Shown here: in pieces, positions 1 through 9,563 of the stretch
Position numbering within the stretch: position 1 is the first letter of the stretch
How the letters are laid out: every line of letters starts with the position of its first letter
Source: Chlorobaculum sp.
Lineage (GTDB): Bacteria; Bacteroidota; Chlorobiia; Chlorobiales; Chlorobiaceae
Assembly (NCBI GenBank): GCA_013334855.1
Contig: JAAXWU010000009.1
Span: forward strand, 1-37,552
Length of the DNA stretch: 37,552 bases
Direction: 5' to 3'
Position numbers and translations under genes: made by a program
Notes under the pieces: generated by a model
What the model saw: only the letters and a program-made list of their open reading frames with translations
The model's database searches: none
What the model was told of the DNA's origin: nothing

Positions 1-30
1 CGGTGAAGTAACGGAGGAAAGCAAACCATA

Positions 31-64
31 AAAAAGCGTCCCGACTGTTCAGGACGCTTTTTTT
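31..64. terminator. Rho-independent terminator
   Basis: An 11-base stem, AAAAAGCGTCC and its complement, encloses a loop of about ten bases. A run of T follows on the + strand and a run of A precedes it, so it can work in both directions. It probably ends a gene that lies left of the window. Confidence 0.85.
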
Positions 65-244
65 ACGGGGATTCGTGGAGGGCCTGGAGTGGGGCGTTGC
101 TGTCGCTTTTTGATTTGCGTAAAACGGAGGGAATTCGTAACCTGTTGCAAGCACAGTGCTTTATTGCTATTGGCAGGTACAGGTTCCTGGAAAGGCTTAC
201 AGGGTAGCGGCAAGAGACCATCGGTAACAGACTCATTTTTTCCC

Positions 245-979
245 ATGAATAAAGTCAGTACATCAGCACGGCAGGCTTCGATGCGTTGTTATCTCTTCGT
301 TATTTCTATTTTCACGTTGACAGCTCTTTCCGTTTCCCCTCGAATGCTCCATGCTCGGCAAATTCATGTCGCCATCGGCGAAGAGTATGGCGGCGGTGTC
401 GTAGGCTGTATTTTTCAGCCAGGCGATCCTGGATATGTGTCTGGAGAACAGCACGGCCTCATCGTCTCCCGAAGTCGTCTTGACTATGCGTCGGTTTATG
501 GCCGGACGCCGCCCGATACCACTGACGCTTCATACAATGAGTGGTTGATAAAGGATCATCGTTTCAGATGGAGCACCGGCGTTACGGCGTCTCCTTCATC
601 CCCGCTTTATTCCGGTAAGCCGGTCGGCACATCGACCGCTTTCGGAACCGGACGGTCGAATACGTTGGCCATTCTCGCGCTCTATCCCGCCTCGCGCTTC
701 AAATACACGGCGGCGGCGATGTGCGTCAGCTACTCGGTCACGGTCGATGGAAGGAGCTTCGATGACTGGTATCTGCCCAGCAAGGACGAACTGGCCCGGC
801 TGGCGCTGCATCAAGAAGATTTCGGCGGTCTGGTATATGACAACGTATTCTGGAGCTCGTCAGAGGATGGTCCGGAAATCGCCTGGAACTATTATTTGAT
901 CAGGAGCAGCTCGGACGACATTCCCGACAACGTCCACAAGAGTGGACCCGGCAGCGTACTCGCCGTGAGAGATTTCTGA
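245..979 (+). CDS. Exported Lcl/DUF1566-domain protein
   Basis: Encodes 244 residues if started at the ATG at 245. A second ATG at 281 begins a clean signal peptide (MRCYLFVISIFTLTALSV), and either could be the real start since neither has a strong ribosome binding site. The open frame runs further upstream to 89, but that part does not read like protein. After the signal comes a GGGVVGCIFQPGDPGY stretch followed by QHGLIV, then DDWYLPSKDEL near residue 172 and FWSSSE near 202. These are hallmarks of the Lcl/DUF1566 fold, a C-type-lectin-like module found in exported bacterial proteins, often as repeats. Function is unknown; binding or surface display is the usual guess. It is first of three exported-protein genes in the same direction. 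Confidence 0.75.
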   Translation: MNKVSTSARQASMRCYLFVISIFTLTALSVSPRMLHARQIHVAIGEEYGGGVVGCIFQPGDPGYVSGEQHGLIVSRSRLDYASVYGRTPPDTTDASYNEWLIKDHRFRWSTGVTASPSSPLYSGKPVGTSTAFGTGRSNTLAILALYPASRFKYTAAAMCVSYSVTVDGRSFDDWYLPSKDELARLALHQEDFGGLVYDNVFWSSSEDGPEIAWNYYLIRSSSDDIPDNVHKSGPGSVLAVRDF

Positions 980-1051
980 GCCGGTCTTCTCGTCGCTTGC
1001 CCTGATCGAGTTTTTCAAACATCATTCAACCTGGCAACCGGATAGAGCCTG

Positions 1052-1624
1052 ATGAAAAAGCACTTTTTTATCGTTTCGTTTCTCATTTGCGCTTTCGCTA
1101 CCAAAGGGATTTCTGCCGAAATGCCAGATAGCGGAGAGCTGCAAGCTCGCGCCACTCAAGGAGACATGAGGGATCAATTCAGTTATGCGCTCTACCTCGT
1201 TGAAAATGATCCCGCAGGTTTCGATAAAGCGATGCCCTGGTTCATCCGCGCTGACGCCTCTGGTGACGCTGTCTGCGAGTATGTGGTGGCCCAGTTGCTG
1301 ATCGTAAATGACGAAGGGGTACTACCTGCGCTTCCATGGCTGAAAAAATCGGCTGCCCATGGATTTTTTCCCGCAATGAATCACCTGGGTGAACTCTACA
1401 GCAAGAAATACTCCGGAATCGAGACAAATTACGTCGAGGCTGAGCGCTGGTTCCGCATCGCATCTGACGGAGGATATGCTCCAGCCGACTACAATCTCGG
1501 GAAGATGTATCTTGAAGGTCTCGGTGTTCCCAAAGATATCGACAAGGCGATTTTGCTTTTGCAGCGCTCCGGGAGCAAAGGGGTGAGTCTGCTCAGAATG
1601 AAAGGATTAATCAAGCTCTACTAA
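1052..1624 (+). CDS. Exported Sel1-like repeat protein
   Basis: 190 residues. An N-terminal signal peptide (MKKHFFIVSFLICAFATKG) likely ends at SAE. The rest is alpha-helical Sel1/TPR-like repeats: A..YLVENDPAGFDKAMPWFIRA, then LPWLKKSAAHGFFPAMNHLG, then AERWFRIASDGGYAPA, then YNLGKMYLEGLGVPKD. Sel1 repeats make solenoids that serve as protein-protein scaffolds; no enzyme activity is implied. The gene sits 72 bases after the Lcl gene and only six bases before the next one, so the last two are almost surely co-transcribed. The C-terminus (LLRMKGLIKLY) completes the last helix, so it does not look truncated. Confidence 0.8.
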   Translation: MKKHFFIVSFLICAFATKGISAEMPDSGELQARATQGDMRDQFSYALYLVENDPAGFDKAMPWFIRADASGDAVCEYVVAQLLIVNDEGVLPALPWLKKSAAHGFFPAMNHLGELYSKKYSGIETNYVEAERWFRIASDGGYAPADYNLGKMYLEGLGVPKDIDKAILLLQRSGSKGVSLLRMKGLIKLY

Positions 1625-1630
1625 AAAAGG

Positions 1631-3259
1631 ATGCCGAAAAAATTCATTGTCACGATTTCGGCCATATGCCTTCTGGCCGCAACGCCGTCAGTTGCAAGCG
1701 AGAGCGGGGCCTCGTTCGAGGAGACGGTCAGGGTGCAGCGCGAGCAGATTTCCGCGGCGATTGCCGATCCGGTCAACGGATGCGGCCAGTTCCAGTGGCG
1801 CTATGCGGAACGGGGCGCCGATCTCGTCTATGAACCGGTCAGCGGATATGTCTGGGCGACCTTTCCCGATCTGGCGATCCAGTTTACGCATGACGAGGCA
1901 CAGAAGTATCTCGATTCGCTCACCCTCGCCGGGCAGAAGGGATGGCGACTGCTGACTGAAGAGGCGTTATTTCCATCCAGTCTCGGAGTGCTGTACAACA
2001 TCGATTTGCGTGTGAGCAACGCCGATATTTTGCGGTTTCGCGTGCCATCCATCGCCGAGTACTCCAAAAGCAGTACGCTTCTTTCCGGTATCAGCCATAG
2101 CGGCGGTTATTCTCACTACTTCATACGAAACGGGCTTTTCAACGATTCACGTGATACTGCGCAGGCGTATCTGCTTGCTGTACGTCCCTTCAACGAACTC
2201 GACCGTCTGGTCGCCGACAACCGGCAGCGTACCGACAGCGAGTTGCTCCGCATGGTTGCAGGCTACCTGCTCAAGGGCCAGACGACCTTGATCTTCGAGC
2301 CGCCACAGACGCCGGTTTTGCCGCCCTATCCTCCGGCTCCGGAGATCGTGAAGGGGGAGTTTGAAACGACGCCGCAATACACGGCAAGGCGGGATGCCGC
2401 GCTGAAGGGGTGGGAAGAGCGGAAAGCCGCGATTGACGAGGCGTATCTCCGAAGCGAGGAGTCATACCGGCAAGCGGTTGCCGCATCGGAATCGAAGTAT
2501 CTCGGCGATCTCGTTCGAATGCATGAGCAGATCGGTTATCAGCGACAGGTGGCGATCGAGAGTGCCTGGCAACTGCTGTTCGGAGACCCTGTGTTCGATG
2601 CGGTCTCCTATGATGCCGATGCCCAGAGCTTCCGGATCAAGCTCCGTTCCGCCAGACGAGCCTTCATGCAGGAGATCAGTGTGCCCGTTCCCATTGCCGA
2701 GGCTCCCGCTTACAAGGCCAGATTGCTCGACAAGTCCCTCGTCCCCGCCGTCAGGCTCGACATCGATAATGCCGGAGTGGTGAGCTTTGCCGGAATGGAT
2801 GTCAAAACCAACGACATCCGCATCAACGATGAATATCAGCAAACGTTGAAGCTGAACAATATTGCGGCTTACCGGTCGTTTATCGCAAAGAATCCCTCCG
2901 CGCCCCAGATTGCCGATGCCAGAGTCCGTATGGCCGGACTCGAGAAAGCGGTCGCAGACAGGGCGGCCTCTGTCGAGGCGATGGTTGCCGCCGAGCGTGC
3001 CAAAAGGGCGGAGGAGCAGCGTGCCGAGCTGGTCAAATACAATCAGAAAAAGAGCGTCGGCGACAAAATCTGCCTGAACATGCGTTTCCTGCTCTTCTTC
3101 CATACCAAAGTCACCGGATATGTGGAAGGCGTCTCAGGCAACCGCATCCACGTTCGTATTGCCGACACCGAGCATCAATCCGTGCGCTACCACGGCGTGG
3201 ACCTCGAGCCGGGATTGCTCATCTGGGACTATTTCAACAACTGGAAGGCATTTGAATGA
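1631..3259 (+). CDS. Exported protein with coiled coil and SH3-like C-terminus
   Basis: 542 residues with a signal peptide ending near SVASES. I do not recognise the family as a whole. Residues about 30-200 contain GQKGWRLLTEEALF and end with YLLAVRPF, which resemble the 'WRLPT.EEL' and 'LAVR.F' signatures of Lcl/DUF1566 proteins, so this part may be a divergent relative of the gene at 245. A proline-rich linker (PPQTPVLPPYPPAP) follows, then a charged helix around 250-315 likely to be coiled coil, a beta-rich middle, another charged helix near 430-470, and a C-terminal stretch (TGYVEGVSGNRIHVRI) that reads like an SH3-type barrel. Six bases separate it from the Sel1 gene, implying a shared transcript. 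Confidence 0.7.
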   Translation: MPKKFIVTISAICLLAATPSVASESGASFEETVRVQREQISAAIADPVNGCGQFQWRYAERGADLVYEPVSGYVWATFPDLAIQFTHDEAQKYLDSLTLAGQKGWRLLTEEALFPSSLGVLYNIDLRVSNADILRFRVPSIAEYSKSSTLLSGISHSGGYSHYFIRNGLFNDSRDTAQAYLLAVRPFNELDRLVADNRQRTDSELLRMVAGYLLKGQTTLIFEPPQTPVLPPYPPAPEIVKGEFETTPQYTARRDAALKGWEERKAAIDEAYLRSEESYRQAVAASESKYLGDLVRMHEQIGYQRQVAIESAWQLLFGDPVFDAVSYDADAQSFRIKLRSARRAFMQEISVPVPIAEAPAYKARLLDKSLVPAVRLDIDNAGVVSFAGMDVKTNDIRINDEYQQTLKLNNIAAYRSFIAKNPSAPQIADARVRMAGLEKAVADRAASVEAMVAAERAKRAEEQRAELVKYNQKKSVGDKICLNMRFLLFFHTKVTGYVEGVSGNRIHVRIADTEHQSVRYHGVDLEPGLLIWDYFNNWKAFE

Positions 3260-3398
3260 CAATGATTGGCAGGAGGGTGGAGCTGCAAGGCTCCTCATCC
3301 AGCCATCCGCGCATTGTGTGCTCGCAGGTTATTGACGCACGCCGCCGCTCATCGCGCCCTGATTTTCATTCATCGTAGACCCTATTCCGTCGCTTGTG

Positions 3399-3460
3399 AA
3401 AATTTGCAAGCAAAGAACTATACAAATCAAAGCATTTGCCCTGTTTGTAAAATTTGCAAG
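3399..3460. repeat. Two direct copies of AAAATTTGCAAG
   Basis: AAAATTTGCAAG occurs at 3399-3410 and 3449-3460, 50 bases apart, each preceded by TTGT and followed by an A-rich tract. The spacing is close to five helical turns, so the copies would face the same side of DNA. They lie in the gene-free stretch between the exported-protein cluster and sbcD and could be regulator sites or an old repeat remnant. Confidence 0.45.
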
Positions 3461-3522
3461 TAAATAACGTACTTTTTACCAGCCTGTAGCTTGGCGCTCC
3501 AAAAGGCGGTTCCTACATTGTT

Positions 3523-3560
3523 CATTATCCATTATCAATTCTCCCTTATCCCTTATCCCT
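3523..3560 (+). repeat. Heptanucleotide tandem repeat before sbcD
   Basis: The bases parse as 7-mers: CATTATC, CATTATC, AATTCTC, CCTTATC, CCTTATC, then CCT, running directly into the TTG proposed as the sbcD start. An ATG at 3491 is in frame through the repeat into sbcD. A gain or loss of one 7-base unit would break that extended frame but not the TTG start. Confidence 0.6.
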
Positions 3561-4813
3561 TGAGAGTACTTCATACATCGGACTGGCATCTTGGGCGGTC
3601 GCTGTTCGGTCGCGGTCGGCAGCGGGAGTTCGAGGCTTTTCTCGACTGGCTGGCGGGTACCGTCGAGTCGCGGGGCATCGAGCTGTTGGTGGTCGCGGGC
3701 GATATTTTCGACACCACCACGCCGGGCAACGCCACGCAGAAGCTCTATTACCAGTTCCTGAACCGCATCGCTCTCACGCCAGGCTCTCCCTGCCGCCATG
3801 TGGTCATCACGAGCGGCAATCACGATTCGCCCACCTTTCTCGATGCGCCGAAGGAGCTGCTTCGTGCGTTTGACGTGCATGTGCTCGGCGCGGTGACCGG
3901 CAATCCCGAAGATGAGGTGCGCGTGCTGCATGACCGGCAGGGGAGTCCCGAAGCTATCGTGTGCGCAGTGCCGTTTCTGCGGGATCGCGACATCCGCACG
4001 GTCGAGGCGGGGGAGAGTTTGGAGGACAAGATTCGCAAGCTCTCCGACGGCGTGTCGCTGCACTACGCTGAAATTGCACGGATTGCCGACGAGCGCCGCC
4101 AGAGCCTCGGCGCGGACATTCCGGTGATCGCGATGGGCCATCTCTTTACGGCGGGCTGCATCACCGTCGAGGAGGATGGCGTGCGCGAGGTCTATGCCGG
4201 GGCGCTTTCGCTCATCTGCTCGGCGGCCTTTCCGCCCGTGTTCGACTACGTGGCGCTCGGTCACATGCACGTGCCGCAACGGGTCGATAAAACCGAACAT
4301 ATGCGTTATTGCGGCTCGCCCATTCCGATGGGATTCGGCGAGGCGAAGCAAGAGAAGCTGGTGCTTCAGGTCGATTTCGAGGGGCGCACGCCAGCCGTCA
4401 CGGAGATTGCCATTCCATGCTTCCAGCCGCTCGAACGGCTTGCCGGAGGCCTCGACGAACTGAGCCTCTCCATCGCTGCGCTCCGGTCGGCAGGCAGCAC
4501 GGCGTGGCTCGAAATCGAGTACCGTGGCGACGAGCCGCCAGCGGTGGTGCAGCAGGCGATGGAAAAGGCGGTCGCGGGATCGCTGCTTGAAATCCGCCGC
4601 ATCCGCAACAACCGCCCGCTCCAGCAGGCGCTGCGCCAGTCCGCGACCGACGAGACGCTCCAGCAGCTCGACCCCGAAGCGGTCTTCAGCCGCTGCCTCG
4701 ATGCGTACGGCACGGAAGAAGCGCTCCGTCCCGATCTTCTGGCGAGCTATCGCGAGGTGTTGCGCTCGATCCGCGAGGAGGATGTGATGGCTGAAAAGGA
4801 GTCCGGCTTATGA
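3560..4813 (+). CDS. sbcD: Exonuclease subunit SbcD (Mre11-like)
   Basis: About 417 residues from the TTG at 3560, chosen because the family begins right at 'RVLHTSDWHLGR'. The upstream ATG at 3491 would add 23 residues of repeat-derived sequence. Calcineurin-like phosphoesterase motifs are all present: DWH (D8, H10), GDIFD (near 47-51), GNHD (near 86-89), MGHLF, and LGHMHVPQ. These residues bind the two Mn ions that drive 3'-5' dsDNA exonuclease and ssDNA endonuclease activity. SbcD pairs with SbcC to open hairpins and trim blocked DNA ends during repair. Its stop overlaps the sbcC start by four bases (ATGA), so the two are translationally coupled. Confidence 0.95.
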   Translation: MRVLHTSDWHLGRSLFGRGRQREFEAFLDWLAGTVESRGIELLVVAGDIFDTTTPGNATQKLYYQFLNRIALTPGSPCRHVVITSGNHDSPTFLDAPKELLRAFDVHVLGAVTGNPEDEVRVLHDRQGSPEAIVCAVPFLRDRDIRTVEAGESLEDKIRKLSDGVSLHYAEIARIADERRQSLGADIPVIAMGHLFTAGCITVEEDGVREVYAGALSLICSAAFPPVFDYVALGHMHVPQRVDKTEHMRYCGSPIPMGFGEAKQEKLVLQVDFEGRTPAVTEIAIPCFQPLERLAGGLDELSLSIAALRSAGSTAWLEIEYRGDEPPAVVQQAMEKAVAGSLLEIRRIRNNRPLQQALRQSATDETLQQLDPEAVFSRCLDAYGTEEALRPDLLASYREVLRSIREEDVMAEKESGL

Positions 4814-7800
4814 TTATCCAGAAGCTCCGTTTCGCAAATCTCAACTCGCTGCAAGGGGAGTGGGAGATCGATTTCACCCGCACGGAGTATCTGTCGGACG
4901 GTCTGTTCGCCATCACCGGGCCGACCGGCTCGGGCAAGAGCACCATTCTCGACGCCATCTGCCTTGCGCTCTACGGCCAGACGCCGCGACTTGGAAGGAT
5001 CACCAAGAGCAGCAACGAAATCATGTCGCGCCACGCGGGCGATTGCTTCGCCGAAGTGATCTTCGCCACCGCCTCCGGCGCGTACCGTTGCCACTGGAGC
5101 CAGCACCGCTCCCGCCACAAGCGCGGCGGCGAGTTGCAGGCGCAGAAGCACGAAATTTCCGACGCGGCGTCGGGCGCGGTTATCCAGACAAAATTGCAGG
5201 AGACGTTGCAGGAGGTAGAGGCGCGAACTGGTATGGACTTCGACCGCTTCACCCGTTCGATGATGCTTGCCCAGGGCGCATTCGCGGCGTTTCTCCTGGC
5301 CGCAGCCGACGAGCGTGCGCCCGTGCTCGAACAGATCACCGGCACGGAGATCTACTCGCTCATCTCGATGAAGGTGCACGAGCGGCGGCGCGACGAGCAG
5401 ACGCGGCTCGAACGGCTCCTGCTCGAATGCGAGGGCATCCGTCTGCTTGGCGATGAAGAGCTGCTAACGCTCGAATCGGAGCGGGCGGGGTGCATCGAAA
5501 CGGAACGCGAGTTGAACGCAGGAGTCGAAAGCGATTCGGCGGCGTTGCGGTGGTTGCAGGAGATCGCCCGGCTCGAAGGGGAGCTTGGGGCCATCGGCAG
5601 CGAATCGGCAGCGCTCGACGCCGAGCGCGAGGCGTTTCGGGCGGACGAGGAGCGCCTCCGGCTCGCCCGCAATGCTGCCGCCGTCGAGCCTCTCTACGCC
5701 GTGCTGAAGCTCAAGCGGGCGCAGTTGCAGCGCGACAGCGAGGAGCTTCTTGCCCGGGAGGCGATGCGTCCCGATGCCGAGCGCCAGCGGCTGGAGGCCG
5801 AAGTGCGGCACGAAGCTGCCGTGCTGGCGCTCGCTTCGATGCAGGAGAGCGTCGCCGCGGCGCGGCCGCTTATCGCTGCTGCGCGTCAGCTCGACGCGGT
5901 GATCTATGGCAAGCAGCGCGAGGCGGAGCGGCGGAAGCGGGAGCTGGAGGCGCTTGAAGAGCGGCGCGGGCGGCTCGATGCCGAGCGCACGTCGGCTTCC
6001 GCAAGCGTCGAGTCGTATCGACAGAAGTTGCAGGTGTTGCGAAGCTGGCAGCAGGAGCACTGCGCGGACGCTACGCTTGTCGGCGCACTCTCGGGCATCC
6101 GCCACGCCTTCGACGAGCTGCGCCCGGCGGCGGAGCGAGAGAAGACCGCGGCGTCTGGCATCGCGTCCGTTCAGCAAACCATCGGGCAGTTGCGGGACGA
6201 GATCGCGAAGAACGAGCTGGAGTCGAAAGCCTCGCAATCCTCGTTCGACGAGGCTCGCCGGATGCTCGACGATCGCAAAGCGTCGTTCGCTTCGCAGCTT
6301 GGCGGCTCGACGCTCAAAGCGCTTCGCGACCAGCTCGATATTTTACGCGAGCGCCGCAGGCTGCTCGAAGAGATCGTGGCGCTCTATGCTTCCGGCAAGG
6401 AGCTGCTGCCGAAGATCGAGCGTATCGATGCCGAGATTCAGGAGAATGAACGCAGGCGTGGCGATACGTCGATCAAGCTCGATCATGCCCGTGAGCTTCT
6501 GGAGCACGCGGAGCGCGAGGCGGCTTCGCAGGAGGAGATTGCGCGACTGGCCGACAAGGTGCGCAGTTACGAACAGGATCGGCTTGCGCTTGTGGAGGGC
6601 AAGCCCTGCCCGCTCTGCGGCTCATCGCACCATCCCTATGCTGAAGGAGTGTTGCCTGAGCGCGGCGACGAAGCGTTGCAAGCGGCAAGAACTGTCGTGC
6701 GGGAGCGTGACTCTGCTGTCCGGAAGCTTGAGATCGCGCTCGCCTCGATCGGCAAGGAGATCGAACAGATGCAGCAGCGCCGCGCTGACCTCGCCGCCAT
6801 GCGTGAAACCTCCGGGCGGCAGTGCCTCGCGCTGCTCCAAAAAGCCGGAATCGCAGCCGCGCCGCGTGAAGCCGAGCCGGTCGTGCTCGAAGCGCTTGCG
6901 GAGTGTGGCGGCAAGGCTGACGAGCTTTCCGCCCGCATCGGGCAGCTCGACCTGCTCGAACAGCGGATTCGCGAGGTGGAGGCCCGGTTGCAGCAGCTCT
7001 CCGAAACCGCGCGAAACGACGAGCGGCGACTCGAACAGGCCGCCGAACGGCAGCGCGTCAGCCGCCTCGACCTCGCACGTCTCGAACGCGACCATGAAGC
7101 GGCGCATCGAGAGCATGACGAGCGGACACAGCTTTTGCGCCGCCTCGTCGAACCATTTGGCATCGCGCTTCATGAAGAAATCGCCGAGCCGCTGGTCGCC
7201 GGTCTTGAAGAGCGGCGCGATGCGTGGTTGAACGAAGAGGCGCGGGGCAAGAGTCTCGAACATTTCGTGCAGGACGGAGAAGCGTCGCTTCGGAGTTTAG
7301 ACGAGCAGCTTGCAGCGCTCGACGCCGATCTTGTAGCGAGGCGCGTAGAGGTCGAAGCGGTATTTACTGAGGTGGAATCCGGCAAAAAAGAGCGGAACGA
7401 GCTGTTCGGTGACCAATCGCCCGATGTCGAGGAGGAACGTCTCGAACGCCTCGCGCAGACGGCTCGTGACCAGCTTGCCGGGGCGTCGGAATCGCTCAAC
7501 GCAGCGCGGCAGGCGCTCGCCGTGCTCGATACCTCGATCGCGGAGTTGCGGCGCAGTGTCCAGCAAGTGCGCGAGGAGGCCGAAAGCCGCGAGGCGGAGT
7601 TCATCGCGGCGCTTGCCGGAAAAGGGTTTGCCGACGAAGCGGCCTTCAACGCGGCGTGTCTGCCAGAGACCGGGCGCGAGCGACTCGAAAGCGCCGCAAC
7701 CGAGTTGGGGAACCGGAAGCGCGACATCGATCTTAAACGTAGCGACCGCGAGGCGCGGCTGCGTGACGAACTGGAGCGCCGCCTCACGGCCGCCTCCGCC

Positions 7801-8475
7801 GACGAGCTTTCGGCGCGGCTCGAAGCGCATCAGGGGCAGCTTCGCGACGTGCGCGGGCGGATCGGCGCTATCGCGAGCCAGCTCGAAGCGCACGCGCAGG
7901 CGGCGGACGAGCATCGCTCGAAAATGGATACGGTCGAAGCGCAACGAGCCGAGTGCCACCGGTGGGAGCTGCTGCACCATCTCATCGGCTCCGCCGACGG
8001 CAAGAAGTTCCGTAACTTCGCCCAAGGCATCACCTTCGAGATCATGATCAACCACGCCAACAAGCAGCTCTCGCGCATGACCGACCGCTACGTGCTGCTG
8101 CACGATCCATCGGGTGCGCTCGAACTCAGCGTGATTGACCAGTGGCAGGCGGGCGAAGTGCGCTCCACGCGCAATCTTTCCGGCGGCGAGAGCTTCATCG
8201 TCAGCCTCGCGCTAGCCCTCGGCCTGTCGCAGATGGCGAGCCGGAACGTGCGCGTCGATTCGCTCTTTCTCGACGAAGGGTTCGGCACCCTCGACGAAGA
8301 GGCGCTCGAAACAGCGCTGAAAACGCTCGGCAGCCTCCAGCAGTCCGGCAAGCTGATCGGCGTCATCTCGCACGTGCCCGCGCTCCGGGATCGCATTGCG
8401 ACGCACATCCGGGTCACGCCGATCAACGGCGGCAGGAGCGCCATCGACGGCCCCGGCGTCAGCGGCCCGAGGTGA
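4810..8475 (+). CDS. sbcC: Exonuclease subunit SbcC (Rad50-like SMC ATPase)
   Basis: 1221 residues, somewhat longer than the roughly 1050 of E. coli SbcC. Walker A GPTGSGKS is at 37-44. Two very long coiled-coil arms rich in E, R, A and L flank a zinc hook, KPCPLCGSSHHP, with Cys600 and Cys603. The ABC signature LSGGES is near 1123, and the Walker B/D-loop LFLDEGFGTLDE has Asp1155 and Glu1156. ATP binding brings the two heads together and gates DNA access to SbcD; the hook joins two SbcC arms through zinc. All catalytic motifs are intact. It converges on the next gene with only 14 bases between them. Confidence 0.96.
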   Translation: MIIQKLRFANLNSLQGEWEIDFTRTEYLSDGLFAITGPTGSGKSTILDAICLALYGQTPRLGRITKSSNEIMSRHAGDCFAEVIFATASGAYRCHWSQHRSRHKRGGELQAQKHEISDAASGAVIQTKLQETLQEVEARTGMDFDRFTRSMMLAQGAFAAFLLAAADERAPVLEQITGTEIYSLISMKVHERRRDEQTRLERLLLECEGIRLLGDEELLTLESERAGCIETERELNAGVESDSAALRWLQEIARLEGELGAIGSESAALDAEREAFRADEERLRLARNAAAVEPLYAVLKLKRAQLQRDSEELLAREAMRPDAERQRLEAEVRHEAAVLALASMQESVAAARPLIAAARQLDAVIYGKQREAERRKRELEALEERRGRLDAERTSASASVESYRQKLQVLRSWQQEHCADATLVGALSGIRHAFDELRPAAEREKTAASGIASVQQTIGQLRDEIAKNELESKASQSSFDEARRMLDDRKASFASQLGGSTLKALRDQLDILRERRRLLEEIVALYASGKELLPKIERIDAEIQENERRRGDTSIKLDHARELLEHAEREAASQEEIARLADKVRSYEQDRLALVEGKPCPLCGSSHHPYAEGVLPERGDEALQAARTVVRERDSAVRKLEIALASIGKEIEQMQQRRADLAAMRETSGRQCLALLQKAGIAAAPREAEPVVLEALAECGGKADELSARIGQLDLLEQRIREVEARLQQLSETARNDERRLEQAAERQRVSRLDLARLERDHEAAHREHDERTQLLRRLVEPFGIALHEEIAEPLVAGLEERRDAWLNEEARGKSLEHFVQDGEASLRSLDEQLAALDADLVARRVEVEAVFTEVESGKKERNELFGDQSPDVEEERLERLAQTARDQLAGASESLNAARQALAVLDTSIAELRRSVQQVREEAESREAEFIAALAGKGFADEAAFNAACLPETGRERLESAATELGNRKRDIDLKRSDREARLRDELERRLTAASADELSARLEAHQGQLRDVRGRIGAIASQLEAHAQAADEHRSKMDTVEAQRAECHRWELLHHLIGSADGKKFRNFAQGITFEIMINHANKQLSRMTDRYVLLHDPSGALELSVIDQWQAGEVRSTRNLSGGESFIVSLALALGLSQMASRNVRVDSLFLDEGFGTLDEEALETALKTLGSLQQSGKLIGVISHVPALRDRIATHIRVTPINGGRSAIDGPGVSGPR

Positions 8476-8489
8476 GGCTGTCAGCGGCG

Positions 8490-9080
8490 TCAGTAATAGG
8501 CGAGCAGATAGTAGATATTCTTCTGGATTTCGCTCACGACGAAGCGGTAGCTGATCTCGTTGCGCCACCAGAAGAGGGGATTCCACCACGATGGTTTCGT
8601 CGCCACCAGCCGGAAGCGCTTTCCAGCTCCACCAAATGCCTTGTTCCAGGTCTTGTTCAGGCGGAGCATGTGCGGCGGATCGCTGACCACGATGGCGCTT
8701 TTCCACCTATGCCTGTCCATCAGATCGGAGGTGTTTTCCGCCTCCTCCCAGCTCGTTTCCGACCAGGTATCGACGATGATGTTTTTTCTCGGCACGCCCC
8801 GCTCCATGAGCTTGCGTTCACGCCAGTTAGGATGATCCGACCGGTAATAGCGGCTGTCGATGCCGGTCAGCACGATGTGTTTCGCAAACCCCGCCTTGTA
8901 AAGCTCGGCCCCTTTGCTGACCCGCAGTCCGTCATCGCCTCCAAGCACGACTATGACATCCGCTTTTGCAGGTTTGGAGGCGTGCAATGACAAAAGAAAG
9001 CCGAGTCCCAGGTACAGCGTGGAACTCAGAACGCTTGAGATCAGAAAGAAAAGCAGCGAGATTTTCAGAAAAGCTTTCAT
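8490..9080 (-). CDS. DUF218 (YdcF/SanA-like) membrane-anchored protein
   Basis: 196 residues from the ATG at 9080, chosen because MKAFLKISLLFFLISSVL starts a clear N-terminal membrane anchor; an upstream ATG at 9161 would add 27 hydrophilic residues. The DUF218 core follows: ADVIVVLGGDDGLRVSKGAELY, then HIVLTG, ERGVPRKNII-like spacing (here MERGVPRKNIIVD), WEEAENT, and IVVSDPPHMLRL. Family members such as E. coli SanA and YdcF are linked to envelope barrier function or nucleotide-like ligands, but the reaction is not settled. A second DUF218 gene lies at 36697 on the other strand and lacks the anchor. Confidence 0.85.
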   Translation of the reverse strand: MKAFLKISLLFFLISSVLSSTLYLGLGFLLSLHASKPAKADVIVVLGGDDGLRVSKGAELYKAGFAKHIVLTGIDSRYYRSDHPNWRERKLMERGVPRKNIIVDTWSETSWEEAENTSDLMDRHRWKSAIVVSDPPHMLRLNKTWNKAFGGAGKRFRLVATKPSWWNPLFWWRNEISYRFVVSEIQKNIYYLLAYY

Positions 9081-9563
9081 GGTGGCGAACTTCGGTAATT
9101 CCAGATCACGTAATTGATTATGGGTTCTTTGCAAAGACTGCGTCGGAGATTGGTTGCACACTGCTATTGCGTCTGCCGCTCATGCCGCCATGATAGACGG
9201 ACCAGAGACTCATGACGTTCCGTACGCAGCATTGATTATCATTCCTGAAAATAAAATACGCAACCAAAGAACGGAAGCGGAAGCGTTCTGATAGACCCAG
9301 CACCGAACCCGTATCTTCTGATCAAATCTATAACTCTTTTTTAAATATTCAATTATGTTGTTTTTCAGGTCAATTCAGCTTCCATGGAGGCTGTGCGGGT
9401 TTGAAGTATGAATCGGGTATTATCTTTGTGACAGGTTGCGTATTATTTTGAAATGTTTGTATATTTCGAGCATACTTTATAAACAACGCGATTTCCGACA
9501 GATAGTCCGAACCCATCCTCGGGCAAAGAAGAGGTATCGCGCAAATTACTTCGCGAGGAGAAG
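9081..9563. other. Gene-free stretch between DUF218 and small membrane gene
   Basis: About 480 bases without a convincing gene. It becomes AT-rich after 9320 and presumably carries the promoters of the two divergent neighbours. No repeat, RNA gene or strong promoter match stood out. Confidence 0.5.

Noticed and set aside
89-244. Upstream extension of the Lcl gene to an ATG at 89
   Set aside because: The extra 52 residues are Cys/Arg-rich and would bury the clear signal peptide that starts at 281.
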